Below are positions 38,401 through 45,810 of a stretch of 64,000 nt of DNA, piece by piece. Positions within the stretch are counted from its first letter, which is position 1, and each line of letters starts with the position of its first letter. The DNA is from Periplaneta americana (Eukaryota; Arthropoda; Insecta; Blattodea; Blattidae): contig NC_091119.1 of NCBI RefSeq assembly GCF_040183065.1, positions 205,720,298 through 205,784,297 of the forward strand, read 5' to 3'. A program made the position numbers and the translations under genes. The notes under the pieces are model-generated. The model made no database searches and was not told where the DNA came from. It was given only the letters and a program-made list of their open reading frames with translations.

Positions 38401-39199
38401 GGCTAGAAAAATTCTCAAACCTTAGCATGGCCATATCAGGGACACCTACCTTATAAAATAATTGTAAAAATGATTTTTATTTCAGGGTTTAGAGTAACTG
38501 AATTATCAATTCTTTCGTGTTGTTGTTGTTGTTGATGATCACAAGATGTAAAACATTTATTTATTTATTCATTCCTGTGCATTATGTAGCTTTTGATAAT
38601 GACTTCTGACGTCACATCCGGCTGTAGGGTCAACTATCTCGTTCACTTCTACTGGTAAATGTAACTTTGCAACACGGTCTTAGTATTCTTTATGTATTTA
38701 TTCACGTGTCAGTAAAAAAGTAATTCAACATTAGCTCAAACAATAGACCTGCACAGTTTTATGCATTATGTCATTAACGAAGTAAATAATTAATTGAAGT
38801 AGTACTTATTTTAAAAATGTAAGTGCCGAAACTATCATTGTTGATTCTAAATAGTCCGTAAATTTCATAAACCCCGATATCAGAAAATAGGCCTAATAGT
38901 ACTTGAATTTATGATTTTAAATCCATGTATAGGCCTATCAACGGTTTTCTCTAAGTGAAACATGTTATGCGTCTAGACCTACATGTAGTGTAAACTTCAG
39001 TAGCCTACTATTATTTTATAAAAAGAACTGACAGAATATTACAGAAAATATAGTAGACACATTGTCAGAGTACATAATTACCCTGCTAATAATATGAACG
39101 ATTTCATAAACCTACGAATTTAATCAACTGCTTTAATGATTAACATTTATATTTGCAGCTGACGAGTGCAAGAAGAGACACGACAAGAAGGAAAAATAA
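16805..39199 (+). CDS. Gene B: secreted plus-C odorant-binding protein with a Gly/His-rich insert (complete, ten exons)
   Basis: Ten exons join without a frame break: 16805-16886, 19321-19500, 22212-22558, 26224-26314, 28943-29010, 30315-30350, 30536-30665, 33520-33728, 37339-37366 and 39159-39199; 1212 nt, 403 aa. Residues 1-19 are a signal peptide. Residues about 28-87 are acidic with heptad-like leucines. Residues about 90-130 hold SRRSPQDEE and a Lys/Arg/Gly run. The rest fits plus-C odorant-binding proteins: CC near residue 211, then C-x26-C-x3-C-x41-C-x60-C-x9-C-x8-C-P-x9-C. The family pattern, as I recall it, allows x8-41, x3, x39-47, x17-29, x9, x8, C-P, x9-11, so only the C4-C5 gap is outside range. 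Such proteins bind small hydrophobic ligands outside cells. The long N-terminal region and the Gly/His insert are atypical. The introns hold most of the repeats listed between exons. The ligand and tissue are unknown. Confidence 0.82.
16887..18257. other. Gene B intron 1, proximal part
   Basis: AT-rich with a TA microsatellite at about 17112-17132. Nothing else seen. Confidence 0.5.
18262..18856 (-). mobile_element. LINE family X, C-terminal fragment in gene B intron 1
   Basis: A TACT-repeat tail at 18264-18284 begins it on the + strand. In reverse it reads [37 protein letters not shown], then after one frame break RLRWAGHVARMGESRNAY and EGKRPLGRPRRRWEDNI. Confidence 0.92.
18857..19320. other. 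Gene B intron 1, distal part
   Basis: AT-rich; nothing recognisable before the exon 2 acceptor. Confidence 0.4.
19321..19500 (+). CDS. Gene B exon 2 (acidic, leucine-rich segment)
   Basis: The acceptor is attttttcag and the donor GAAG|gtacag; both borders are phase 1 and the length is 180 bp. The protein is rich in Asp, Glu, Ser and spaced Leu/Ile (for example DIGSLLSRVARSLYEAY), suggesting helices. A second AG four bases on would run into a stop, so the first acceptor is right. Confidence 0.78.
19501..20463. other. Gene B intron 2, proximal part
   Basis: No gene or clear repeat. Confidence 0.4.
20464..20792. mobile_element. Inverted pair of tRNA-headed SINEs
   Basis: Two arms of 120 bp (20464-20583 and 20673-20792) are near reverse complements around a 90-bp loop. 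Each holds a tRNA-like unit (GGGTAGCTCAGTTGGTAGAG as A box, GGGTTCGATACCTGG as B box). The unit lacks a plausible anticodon stem and has a shared non-tRNA flank, so it is not read as two tRNA genes. Confidence 0.75.
20800..21238. other. Gene B intron 2, middle
   Basis: AT-rich DNA, nothing seen. Confidence 0.4.
21239..22159. mobile_element. piggyBac-type MITE
   Basis: Exact inverted ends TTAAGGGGAGAGGATGGTAT and its complement, with TTAA at both borders as piggyBac elements use. No transposase. Inside, a unit of about 135 bp is present twice (from 21796 and 21974). A TA microsatellite sits at 21394-21413. Confidence 0.85.
22212..22558 (+). CDS. Gene B exon 3 (RSPQ motif, basic Gly-rich stretch, acidic tail)
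   Basis: The acceptor is acttacag and the donor CAGATG|gtaaca, phase 1 to phase 0. It begins GIGHFVSRRSPQDEEGG, where RR could be a furin-like cleavage site. It continues with Gly/Lys/Arg repeats and ends with an acidic helix-prone region. A piggyBac-type MITE ends 52 bp before the acceptor. Confidence 0.78.
22713..23680. mobile_element. TIR element carrying mariner sequence
   Basis: Ends TAGGGTAAACATTGGTAATT and, in reverse, TAGGGCAAACATTGACAATT. A second inverted pair (GGTTATTTCGTGAT, 22741 and 23475) lies inside. The core 23120-23450 encodes a mariner transposase piece: RIVPGDETWLHHFEPETKRQ and a following VMATVFFDSEGFLL. It sits in gene B intron 3. Confidence 0.8.
23120..23450 (+). pseudogene. 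mariner transposase fragment
   Basis: It holds WVPGMLTKVHKETREAV, the DETW motif with the second catalytic Asp, and EGFLLVDIN. It is broken by a stop at 23363 and lacks both ends of the protein. Confidence 0.85.
23886..24882 (+). mobile_element. Tc1/mariner-superfamily element, internally deleted
   Basis: Inverted ends of about 105 bp (GTTACTATAAATGATCTTTC and complement). It encodes an N-terminal DUF4817-like helix (VVTVKRKFRRKFGVDPPSGP) fused by deletion to the transposase C-terminus (LIFQNDGHHP, WPPRFPDFTPCDFF-like, then DGPMLQCVWQEIDYRLDVCR). The central catalytic part is gone. Confidence 0.85.
24960..25500 (-). mobile_element. LINE (CR1/jockey-like), C-terminal fragment
   Basis: In reverse it reads MMPHFDYCDIILSNLNAYLS, RLQGVHNACVRYICNIRKYD, then SVARNWNSLPSDVRG, the C-terminal domain after the reverse transcriptase in CR1/jockey-type LINEs. 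Confidence 0.85.
25786..25880 (+). mobile_element. tRNA-headed SINE, family 3
   Basis: The tRNA-like unit has TGACTTAGTGGATAAAGCGC (A box) and GGGTTCGAGTTCC (B box), followed by AATTTTTCTCCG. In gene B intron 3. Confidence 0.65.
26224..26314 (+). CDS. Gene B exon 4 (His run and CC motif)
   Basis: It encodes RHHHHMQCCGEGPLFTIT, then a helix ending in a cysteine. A CC-x(n)-P arrangement at the start of the binding domain is a plus-C trait. Borders are tgttcag and AAAG|gtaagt, phase 0 to 1. Confidence 0.78.
26315..26754. other. Gene B intron 4, proximal part
   Basis: AT-rich, nothing seen. Confidence 0.4.
26755..27120 (+). mobile_element. Retroelement C-terminal fragment, class uncertain
   Basis: One frame reads KLNTLEQYKIYRHTKHILMK, and further on a motif CTGAAGAAGACCAATAACAG then GTCGAAACATGT. 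Both recur at the 3' end of non-LTR or Penelope-like elements in arthropods; I cannot decide which. Confidence 0.45.
27461..27545. repeat. ATTT array
   Basis: Pure TTTA/TTAC repeats, in gene B intron 4. Confidence 0.9.
27600..28175 (+). mobile_element. LINE 3' end with tail
   Basis: One frame reads LKLVEPKCFTSAALLHSTNY, then GPRLYNSIIKFHPELTTL, a LINE C-terminus. The 3' UTR ends CGAGCTTTGCTCTTTCGGGG, a stem-loop, then TAAATAAATAAA and AAAAT repeats. Confidence 0.75.
28180..28942. other. Gene B intron 4, distal part
   Basis: AT-rich, nothing recognisable. Confidence 0.4.
28943..29010 (+). CDS. Gene B exon 5 (charged linker)
   Basis: It is bounded by catttcag and CCG|gtaagt, phase 1 to 0, and reads ERNITVKDKEGENKTKG then HHRMDP. 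It supplies most of the 26 residues between the first and second canonical cysteines and contains NIT and NKT, possible N-glycosylation sites. Confidence 0.72.
29011..29777. other. Gene B intron 5, proximal part
   Basis: AT-rich; a reverse open frame at 28995-29276 has no support. Confidence 0.4.
29778..29938 (+). mobile_element. SINE, related to family 2 by its body
   Basis: A shortened tRNA-like head (GTGGTGTAGGAATCAGC, GGGTTCGATTCCCGG) is followed by TTTCCTGGTTGAGGTTTTAC and TTTTCCCCTCAACC, resembling the family 2 body, but the 3' part differs. Confidence 0.65.
29939..30314. other. Gene B intron 5, distal part
   Basis: Nothing recognisable. Confidence 0.4.
30315..30350 (+). CDS. Gene B exon 6, 36-bp micro-exon with C2-x3-C3
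   Basis: It encodes CIMQCYGNKTHL between ttttcag and TTG|gtaagt, phase 0 to 0. C-x3-C is the hallmark of the odorant-binding fold. Confidence 0.8.
30536..30665 (+). CDS. Gene B exon 7 (helices up to C4)
   Basis: It begins LDKDGKLIKDKVRES, typical of the segment after C3 in odorant-binding proteins, and reaches C4 41 residues after C3. It ends NNGS plus one base at TCGA|gtaagt, phase 1. Confidence 0.82.
30666..31644. other. Gene B intron 7, proximal part
   Basis: AT-rich; a 62-codon frame at 31377-31565 is unsupported. Confidence 0.4.
31645..31886. mobile_element. Near-perfect foldback MITE
   Basis: The two halves, about 115 bp each, are almost exact reverse complements from TAGGGTAAACTAGGGTCTGT to its mirror, with only a few mismatches and a loop of some ten bases. 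TA borders. The TAGGGTAAA ends are shared with elements at 22713 and 36525. Confidence 0.9.
31890..32100. other. Gene B intron 7, middle
   Basis: Nothing seen. Confidence 0.3.
32101..32480 (+). mobile_element. SINE family 1, second copy
   Basis: Collinear with 51-380, keeping the segment ATAACGGCTGGGGGGATCAT absent there, and ending in a TTA array. Confidence 0.85.
32481..33416 (+). mobile_element. Interspersed repeat R, copy 1 (class unassigned)
   Basis: It starts ACTAGCCGTACCCGTGCGCT and ends TTATTATTAGTATAGAT, with TTTTCATATAAATCGGTTCA and ACAGACAGACATACAAACAA inside. It shows no coding sequence. Similar CCCGTGCGCT...TAGAT repeats are common in insects. Copy 2 is at 33813-34786. Confidence 0.75.
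33520..33728 (+). CDS. Gene B exon 8 (Gly/His/Lys-rich insert, C5 and C6)
   Basis: The acceptor is attgtattag and the donor AAAAG|gtgagt, phase 1 to 0. About 50 residues of Gly, His, Pro and Lys (for example GGSPDGPHGGQGGPKGGQ) precede C5-x9-C6. The insert widens the C4-C5 gap to about 60 residues. The exon is flanked by two same-orientation copies of a roughly 0.95-kb repeat (32481-33416 and 33813-34786). Confidence 0.82.
33813..34786 (+). mobile_element. Interspersed repeat R, copy 2
   Basis: Same orientation and ends as copy 1; a middle block of about 300 bp differs. The two copies bracket gene B exon 8. Confidence 0.75.
34909..35676. mobile_element. Long-armed foldback element
   Basis: Arms of about 280 bp (34909-35188 and 35395-35676) are near reverse complements starting CAGGGTGATTCATACCACTC, around a roughly 200-bp loop. 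TA stands at both borders. Confidence 0.85.
36077..36335 (+). mobile_element. LINE reverse-transcriptase fragment
   Basis: It reads ADDIAVGSKDLTKLQETINI, WCDRNKFDINVDKTEMMIL, then PDYKYLGLTIQT, the segment from the catalytic ADD onward. One stop precedes the ADD. It lies inside the hAT-type element 34875-36447. Confidence 0.85.
36448..37338. other. Gene B intron 8, distal part
   Basis: TAGGGTAAATTCGGATAATT at 36525 is one end of the 22713-type element without a visible partner. The rest is AT-rich. Confidence 0.4.
37339..37366 (+). CDS. Gene B exon 9, 28-bp micro-exon with Cys-Pro
   Basis: It encodes NCPEEHRKK between atttacag and AAGA|gtgagt. It is the exact counterpart of gene A exon 6407-6434. 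Confidence 0.82.
37564..38453. mobile_element. TIR element with repeated ATGGCCATAT words
   Basis: Ends TAAGGTGGGTGCTCCTGTTA and, in reverse, TAAGGTAGGTGTCCCTGATA. Inside, CTGATATGGCCAT-like words recur several times on both strands. A reverse frame of 71 codons (37792-38007) matches nothing I know. In gene B intron 9. Confidence 0.7.
38454..39158. other. Gene B intron 9, distal part
   Basis: AT-rich, short TTG/GTT repeats at 38519-38535. Nothing else. Confidence 0.4.
39159..39199 (+). CDS. Gene B exon 10 (last coding exon)
   Basis: The acceptor is tttgcag. With the carried base it reads TDECKKRHDKKEK and stop TAA (39197-39199), placing the final cysteine nine residues after the conserved proline. 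Confidence 0.8.
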
Positions 39200-39410
39200 A
39201 CGGGAAATCAGGAAAGGACATCAGCAGCATGAGACCCACGCATTTCAATACGATCGGTGTATGGTGTGATTACGGTACCAAATCTGGCTGTGTGACACGA
39301 TATTGGAGGAAATAAGCTTTCACTGCATAAAGTATACACCATTTTTCTGTTATGAATTATTTTAATTAAATTTATTACACAATAATCATTTAATGTATTA
39401 CAAATACTTC

Positions 39411-39416
39411 AATAAA
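39411..39416 (+). terminator. Gene B polyadenylation signal
   Basis: AATAAA lies 212 bp past the stop in AT-rich sequence; it is the first canonical hexamer after the stop. Confidence 0.5.
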
Positions 39417-40403
39417 TTTTACTAGTGCAATCCAAAACATCAATTTATTCAACTATCAAACGTCATGCAACTTTTCCACCTATATAAGAATGAATATGCG
39501 GCGGACAAGTATTTCCTTCTACCATAACCTTGATCAGAAATTGACTGAATTATAAATTTTCAGAAGAGAAGTTATCATTGACACTGAAGTTGTCGTCCGT
39601 ATGCTCCATTTTTGCCTTCATTTAAAGTTACCTATTCATTTAGTAACTTATTTATTAATTATTTAATTATTTATTTACCCACCCACCCACCCACCCTGTT
39701 ATTAAAGTTACCAGGCTTGTCTATAGAGACAGACAATCTATGTCTCTCTGCACAGTGGACTTTGACAACAATGAACCAGGTAAGAAGATTTTTCATATGA
39801 AACAAATTCATCATGTTCTCATCAGAGTAGAATATCGTCGAAAACCCCGAAACATCCCTCAGTGTAGCCTATAAGATGTCAGCGTTATGGTGACACTAAA
39901 AACTTTTACCGTGAAGTGTACTCAAAATCATAACTTTTTTGAATGCGCTAAACCTAGAGAAACCGTTTAACTGTGGAGTAGCACACTCGGAAAATCTAAA
40001 GGGCTGCAGTTATTATCTTGGCTTAAAGAAAAAGTCTGATGCAAATCCTACACAGCCAAATATCTCATCATTTCTTGGCCACACTCTGTACCCATCAAAA
40101 TCAATTCCATCAGTACTTCTCCTGCTACAGATGTTATTTGAATGTTAATTCAATTAGTGACGCCTTCCCTGAAACCATACCTACCAGTGACTGAAACTTT
40201 CCTCCTCCAACTTGTCACAGGCCTTCTCAATAATGAACTTTAAAGCCAATGAAACGTTATCTGAACTGATTATTTTAAACTGGAATCAAAGCTAAGCGAG
40301 GAGCCTTCTTAGAATTTCTCTCCCGTAAGAATTTATTCTCATATAATATATTTAAGACCTAAAGATGCTCGAACGAGCGAAACTTTATGGAATAAATCAT
40401 AAT
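39417..40403. other. Intergenic DNA after gene B
   Basis: A short ACCC array (39677-39695). No gene seen. Confidence 0.4.
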
Positions 40404-42325
40404 TAGGGAGCGGATTTTTATGTGCTAAAAACTTAAATATATTTATTTTTTATGTCGTAAAAAGTATGAAAACATTTGCTAAAAATAAAAATATATAATT
40501 TATTTTAAATATGACAAAATACCTTAATTAGCTTGGAAAAAAAAATACTAGGTACTCACTAACCACACTTGAGTGCTAGTAGTTGGCCGAGAATTGCAGT
40601 GAACAACAAAGGTCATCTCCAAATTCTCCATCACAAATGCATGCCGATTATCTCTGAACAACGACTTATACTGTGAAAACGATCTTTCCACATCACAGGG
40701 CGTCAGACGTGCATATTTAAAGAGAGGAATGTCACAAACACAAACACCGTCAATTTCACCTACAGGCACACCCTCCAATACTTGAGCAACTTTACTCATT
40801 TTTTTATATCCACTGTTTTTCCCAAACACATTCTGGAATTTGTCCCTTAGTAATTGTGCTTCTGTAACTGGTAGCGAGTCTAGTTTAATTTTCACGGCAC
40901 GCACCTTCCTGTTTCAGACAACAGGTTTTTGGATGTTTCGAGTTTTTTCATGGAGTCAGACAAAACGCTTAGATTTGCTAATAGGAAAGTAAAATCGTTT
41001 TTTAAACAACCATCTTTCAGTATATCTTGAAGGATATCGATTGACGAAGCCCGATAACAGGAAATCACAAGATATATTGCCTTACTTGATAGACATGAGC
41101 GAGAGGCGAGAGATTTGTTTAAATTAAATAATGTTCATACCCGAGCTCTTATCTGTTGTGTTTCACAAACAAAGCGTGGAATGAAATCATCTTCAGCAAC
41201 AATAAACATTCCTAATAATGTGTTGCAAGATCTCTCCTCCTTGTCCATGTTCATTTTTTCTCTAATAATAATTCTTATATGCTGCTAGCAATTCTCAGAA
41301 CTTGAGGCGATACTATTACGAAAATGGATCACGGATACACCACACAGCGCTTAGAAACACGAAGCAACCAAGAATTCTTAAAAAAAAATAACGTACTTCT
41401 GAGTGATACAATTGATTTAGTTTTAAAATGCTCAAAATCCTTGTAAAAAGATTATTTAAGTAAAAAAACTCCAAGATTTATGTATTTATAATAGATTTCC
41501 TGAAAATATGTATTTACATATTTTTTGTGAAAATATGTTGTTGTTTTCTAATGCCAGGCGTTTGACAATAAAGTCATTTGACCTCTTGCACTCCAATATT
41601 TTTGAAAGATATTATCATGACCAGCCACTGAAGCACAGATTTTGAGGTGTTCCGAATCCATTTCTTGGTTTGAGTTGCACAATGGGCAGTTAGGGGACTG
41701 ATATATTCCAATTCGATGCAGGTGTTTGGCCAAACAATCATGGCCTGTTGCCAATCTAAATGCAGCTACAGAAGATTTTCGTGGTAAATAGGGAATTAAC
41801 TGTGGATTATGATGCAGAGAGTTCCATTTTTTCCCTTAGGATTGTGTTATCAAATTTTTTTTGCTGAAGTCTAAGTATGTAGATTTAATAAATATCTTCA
41901 CAGAGTAATACGTAGATTTAGTAACAGGTCTGTAAGTAGCAGTGCTGCCCTTCTTTGCTAAAGCATCCGCATTCTCGTTTCCCAGGATTCCACAATGGGA
42001 TGGTATCCATTGGAATACAATTCTTTTATTGAGTGATATTAATTGAGAGAGCATTTTAGTTATTTCTGCTGTTTGAGATGAAGGTGTGTGTTTAGAGACA
42101 ATTGAGAGAATGGCTGCTTTGGAGTCTGACAATATAACTGCATTCCTAAATTTATTGATGTGGCATAGAAGATTCCTGAGACATATTTTGGGAAAATATG
42201 CGTATTTATGTGAAATAAAATTCGGGTTTTAAACTTGAAACTTGATGTTCGGAATTTTTAACTTTGTTAATTGTGTTTTATCAGACGCAAAAATTATATT
42301 TAATTACATAGGAATCCGATCCTAA
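40404..42325 (-). mobile_element. hAT transposon, decayed, with a LINE inserted
   Basis: Ends TAGGGAGCGGATTTTTATGT and, in reverse, TTAGGATCGGATTCCTATGT, flanked by ATCATAAT on both sides (8-bp duplication). The reverse strand encodes the hAT C-terminal dimerisation region (40548-40904: LTPCDVERSFSQYKSLFRDN and following), with more broken coding up to about 41280. Confidence 0.8.
41538..42191 (-). mobile_element. LINE 3' fragment with RNase H domain (copy 2)
   Basis: Same family as 5127-5725, reaching a little further upstream (CHINKFRNAVILSDSKAAIL). A frame break near 41830 splits RNase H from the zinc-finger part. Flanked by GAAAATATG at 41529-41537 and 42192-42200, a likely 9-bp target duplication inside the hAT element. 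Confidence 0.88.
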
Positions 42326-43116
42326 ATCATAATCTTTATCACAGGTAAGTCTTGACTGAATCTGAAACAAAATACGTGTAGCCTATGTCAAAATTAATTT
42401 CATGTTCCTTGGTTTAATCCATTAGATTTGTGAACGCTGTCAAACATATCATTTTGTTGTAGGCAAAATAGCTGACCTTTTTACTTCTTGTTGTCATGGT
42501 GAGTTGGTTTATTTCTCGCAACCAGCAACGAATGACACACTGAAACAGCTAATGATTTACGATGAACAATTTTATTTAGGATGCATGTAAGATTCTACAA
42601 CTCTGCTATAGCATTTACCTCATTTTCCGCATCTCAGCAATAGATTCTCTTCTCTTTTCTTATGGCTCACAATTGCAACACTCTGCCCCATGCCAGTAAA
42701 ATGAGCTCGCTAGAATGACTTTACTTCAGTTTGTATCATTTCGGATTGCTGTTTCTCATACATTCATTACTCACACAAGTTAATCCAGCAACATTTAGCA
42801 TGTAGACCAGTACTGTCATAAGCGCAAAGATTGCCATTAATAACGAAAAACAAAAAGGCATTATTTACTGGTCAAATAAGAGACCCAAAAGATTTTGTAG
42901 TCTCCCGATTACTTCAACAAGATCTCTCAGCAGGAAAAATAGTTATTCTGCCCTCTAAATTTCAAGGCAGACCACGAAACATGAAATAGATGTGCCAAGA
43001 TCCTTGAAATCATGGAAAACCTAACATTTTCTTAATTCTCACTTGCAATCTGCAATGAAATAGCTATTGCTTTACTCCCAGACGAAAAACTCACTGATCG
43101 TCCTCACATTTAATTT
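42326..43116. other. Intergenic DNA
   Basis: No gene or known repeat recognised. Confidence 0.4.
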
Positions 43117-43277
43117 TTGAGGAGAAAAATTCGCTCCGGCGCCGGGGATCAAACCCAGGTCCTTGATTCTACGTACCAAGCGCTCTGATCACTGAGCTAC
43201 GCCGAATTCAATCCACAGCACCGGACCGAACCTTCCTCCTTCAATGTTTCCCGCCGGAGCGAATTTTTCTCCTCAAA
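43117..43277 (-). mobile_element. tRNA-headed SINE with inverted flanks
   Basis: In reverse, the tRNA-like unit (GCGTAGCTCAGTGATCAGAG, B box GGTTTGATCCCCGG) lies inside 26-bp arms TTTGAGGAGAAAAATTCGCT... and complement at 43252-43277. Confidence 0.7.
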
Positions 43278-43455
43278 TATTAATTGTCAATATTACAGAC
43301 ATTCTTCTATAGGACAGATTAATAAAAAAATATCTTTAATACGTCCTCACATTGTCACTTGAGTTCTCACATTGAAACTCAATGAACTGAAGATGGATAT
43401 GTTCTAGAAAAAGCATTTGGCATAAAAGCCATTAAGAGGGGAGATTTTTAAAGAG

Positions 43456-43652
43456 TATTTCGTTTATATGACGTCATTCCATTTTCGGCCAATGAAGTGT
43501 AATGAAATTTTGAATTCCAACCAATCACAGTCATATTTTGCGATAATTTCTGCAGCTAGATTTATTGCTATCAATTTATCGCATGGTCGTTCTTTTGTTT
43601 AGTCGTTGTCGCCAACTGTTTCCCCGTAAATTGATGATCATGAATACATTAA
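43456..43652 (+). repeat. Direct repeat P, copy 1 (CRE and CCAAT words)
   Basis: It matches 44666-44862 closely. It holds TGACGTCA (43469-43476), GGCCAATGA and AACCAATCACAG, which look like promoter words, but no gene starts here. Confidence 0.75.
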
Positions 43653-44276
43653 GATGCAACTACACGGTTAAACTTTTCTTTCAACTTTAAAGCAATGAAT
43701 GCAAGATTGATATTTAATATTAATTAATATATTTACGTAGTGAAGACCACGTTCAAAACAGCGTACCATGTAGACACAAAGTACTTACGCATCTTAATTG
43801 AACGTACCTTTTAAACTTGATTCTATTCTTCCCAGATTGCACGCATACGCAATAGGAATATTGAACTGTGTAGCTGCAGCTTTAGTTCCGTTACACACTA
43901 CAGCGAGAATGCGTTTGTCGAGCTATAAAAAATGCTTTCGTGTAGCACTGATTGTAAGTAACGGTCGAAACAAGGCACAGCTGACATTGATCCTGCTCCC
44001 ACAGGTAACGTAACCTATAAAATTGTAGCCTATAACATTTGTATTGAAATTAAACAATTAATAGACGTTCAAATTTATGTAACATCATCGCATATCAAAC
44101 TCAAAGACCTTGCATAGTAATAATGCCTTTGATCAGACTGCCTTTCGTATGGCGTAATAAAATTCGTGTTTTAATTAGGCCTATCTATACAGAGATGGCT
44201 TCACTGTGTAGCAACATGTCTCGCTGTGAATACATAAGCATTGGTATATAGCTGTCCCCACTGTTACTGTTAAATT
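43653..44276. other. Intergenic DNA
   Basis: Nothing recognisable. Confidence 0.4.
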
Positions 44277-44663
44277 AAATTATGATTTCAGCAGATAATG
44301 AAAATGTGTTTGCTATAATAATAATAGAAAAGTGCAGTACATGTAATTAACATTGTTAAACCTGTATTTCGCTTTTCGCAATTGGCATTACTGAATAATA
44401 ACATCGAATTTCTTTATTGCAATAATCGATATTCATCTACGAGTATTTCAACTTGACAATGTCTGAATAGGTTAAATATTCGTTAATATACAATTATTAA
44501 CATTTTGTGATCGAATTTTAGGGATATGTTATTTAAATTTTTATTTTATTCACGAAATAGTCCTAATAAATGTCACTCGAGGTCTGAGATTTCCCAGATA
44601 AATCCACGAGCGAAGCGAGTTGGTTTTATCGGCAGATCTCAGATCTCTCGTGACATTACTACT
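44277..44663 (+). repeat. Direct repeat Q, copy 1
   Basis: It matches 45174-45810 apart from a SINE inserted there. Its end (44560-44663) is an imperfect palindrome from TGTCACTCGAGGTCTGAGAT to AGATCTCTCGTGACATT, around CGAGCGAAGCGAG. Confidence 0.75.
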
Positions 44664-44665
44664 GA

Positions 44666-44862
44666 CTATTTCGTTTATATGACGTCATTCCATTTTCGGC
44701 CAATGAAATGTAATGCAATTTTGAATTCCAACCAATCACAGTCATACTTCGCGATACTTTCTGCAGCTCGATTTATCACTATCAATTTATCGCATGGTTG
44801 TTCTTTTGTTTAGTCAGTGTCGCCAACTGTTTCCACGTAAATCGATGAGCATGAATCCATTG
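44666..44862 (+). repeat. Direct repeat P, copy 2
   Basis: Second copy of 43456-43652, with TGACGTCA at 44680-44687. Confidence 0.75.
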
Positions 44863-45009
44863 TACTAAATAAAATGCGAAATCCTACTTCCACATCCACT
44901 TTTTCATCTTCTAATTCCATGCCCATTGTATCTGAAGAAAATACCACTACTTCATAACAATTGTTCATTTAATTAATATATCAATCAAGTTATTTGTAAT
45001 TATACTATA

Positions 45010-45145
45010 CGTGCGTACTGGCTTTTAAGGAACCCGGAGGTTCACTGCCGCCCTCACATAAGCCCGCCATTGGTCCCTATCCTGAGCAAGATTAATCCAG
45101 TCTCTATCAGCATATCCCACCTCCTTCAAATCCATTTCAATATTA
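45010..45145 (-). mobile_element. LINE family X, 136-bp 3' fragment with target duplication
   Basis: Exactly flanked by TGTAATTATACTATA (44995-45009 and 45146-45160). It is the extreme 3' end of the family, a textbook 5'-truncated insertion. Confidence 0.9.
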
Positions 45146-45173
45146 TGTAATTATACTATAAAAGGTTTAAATT

Positions 45174-45228
45174 AAATTATGATTACAGCAGATGATGGAA
45201 AAATATATAATAATAATAATAATAATAA

Positions 45229-45259
<31 letters not shown>

Positions 45260-45810
45260 AAGAAAGCGCAGTACATGTAATTAACATTTTTAAACCAGTA
45301 TTTCGCTTTTCGCAATTGGCATTACTGAATAACATTCAATTTCTTTATTGTAGTAATCGATATTCATCTATTTCGACATCACACCTGTGGAGTAACGGTT
45401 AGCGCGTCTGGCCGCGAAACCAGGTGGCCCGGGTTCGATTCCCGGTCGGGGCAAGTTACCTAGTTGAGGCTTTTTCCGGGGTTTTCCCTCAACCCAATAT
45501 ATGAGTAAATGCTGGGTAACTTTCGGTGTTGGACCCCGGACTCATTTCACCGGCATTATCACCTTCATATCATTCAGACGCTAAATAACCTAGATGTTGA
45601 TAAAGGGTCGTAAAATAACCTACTAAAATAAAATATTAATAAATATACAATTATTAACATTTTGTGAGGGAATTTTAGAGATATATTGTTTACATTTTTA
45701 TTTTATTCACGAAACAGTCCTAATAAATGTCACTCGAGGTCTGAGATTTCCCAAATAAATCCACGAGCTTGGATTTATCGGCGAATCTCAGACCTCTTGT
45801 GACATTCCTA
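45174..45810 (+). repeat. Direct repeat Q, copy 2, split by a SINE
   Basis: It follows copy 1 to CGATATTCATCTA, is interrupted by the SINE at 45381-45631, and resumes at AATATACAATTATTAACATT. An AAT then AAG microsatellite (45205-45264) has expanded in it. Confidence 0.75.
45381..45631 (+). mobile_element. SINE family 2 copy
   Basis: Complete from ACACCTGTGGAGTAACGGTT to the AAAATAAAA tail; B box GGGTTCGATTCCCGG. Confidence 0.88.
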
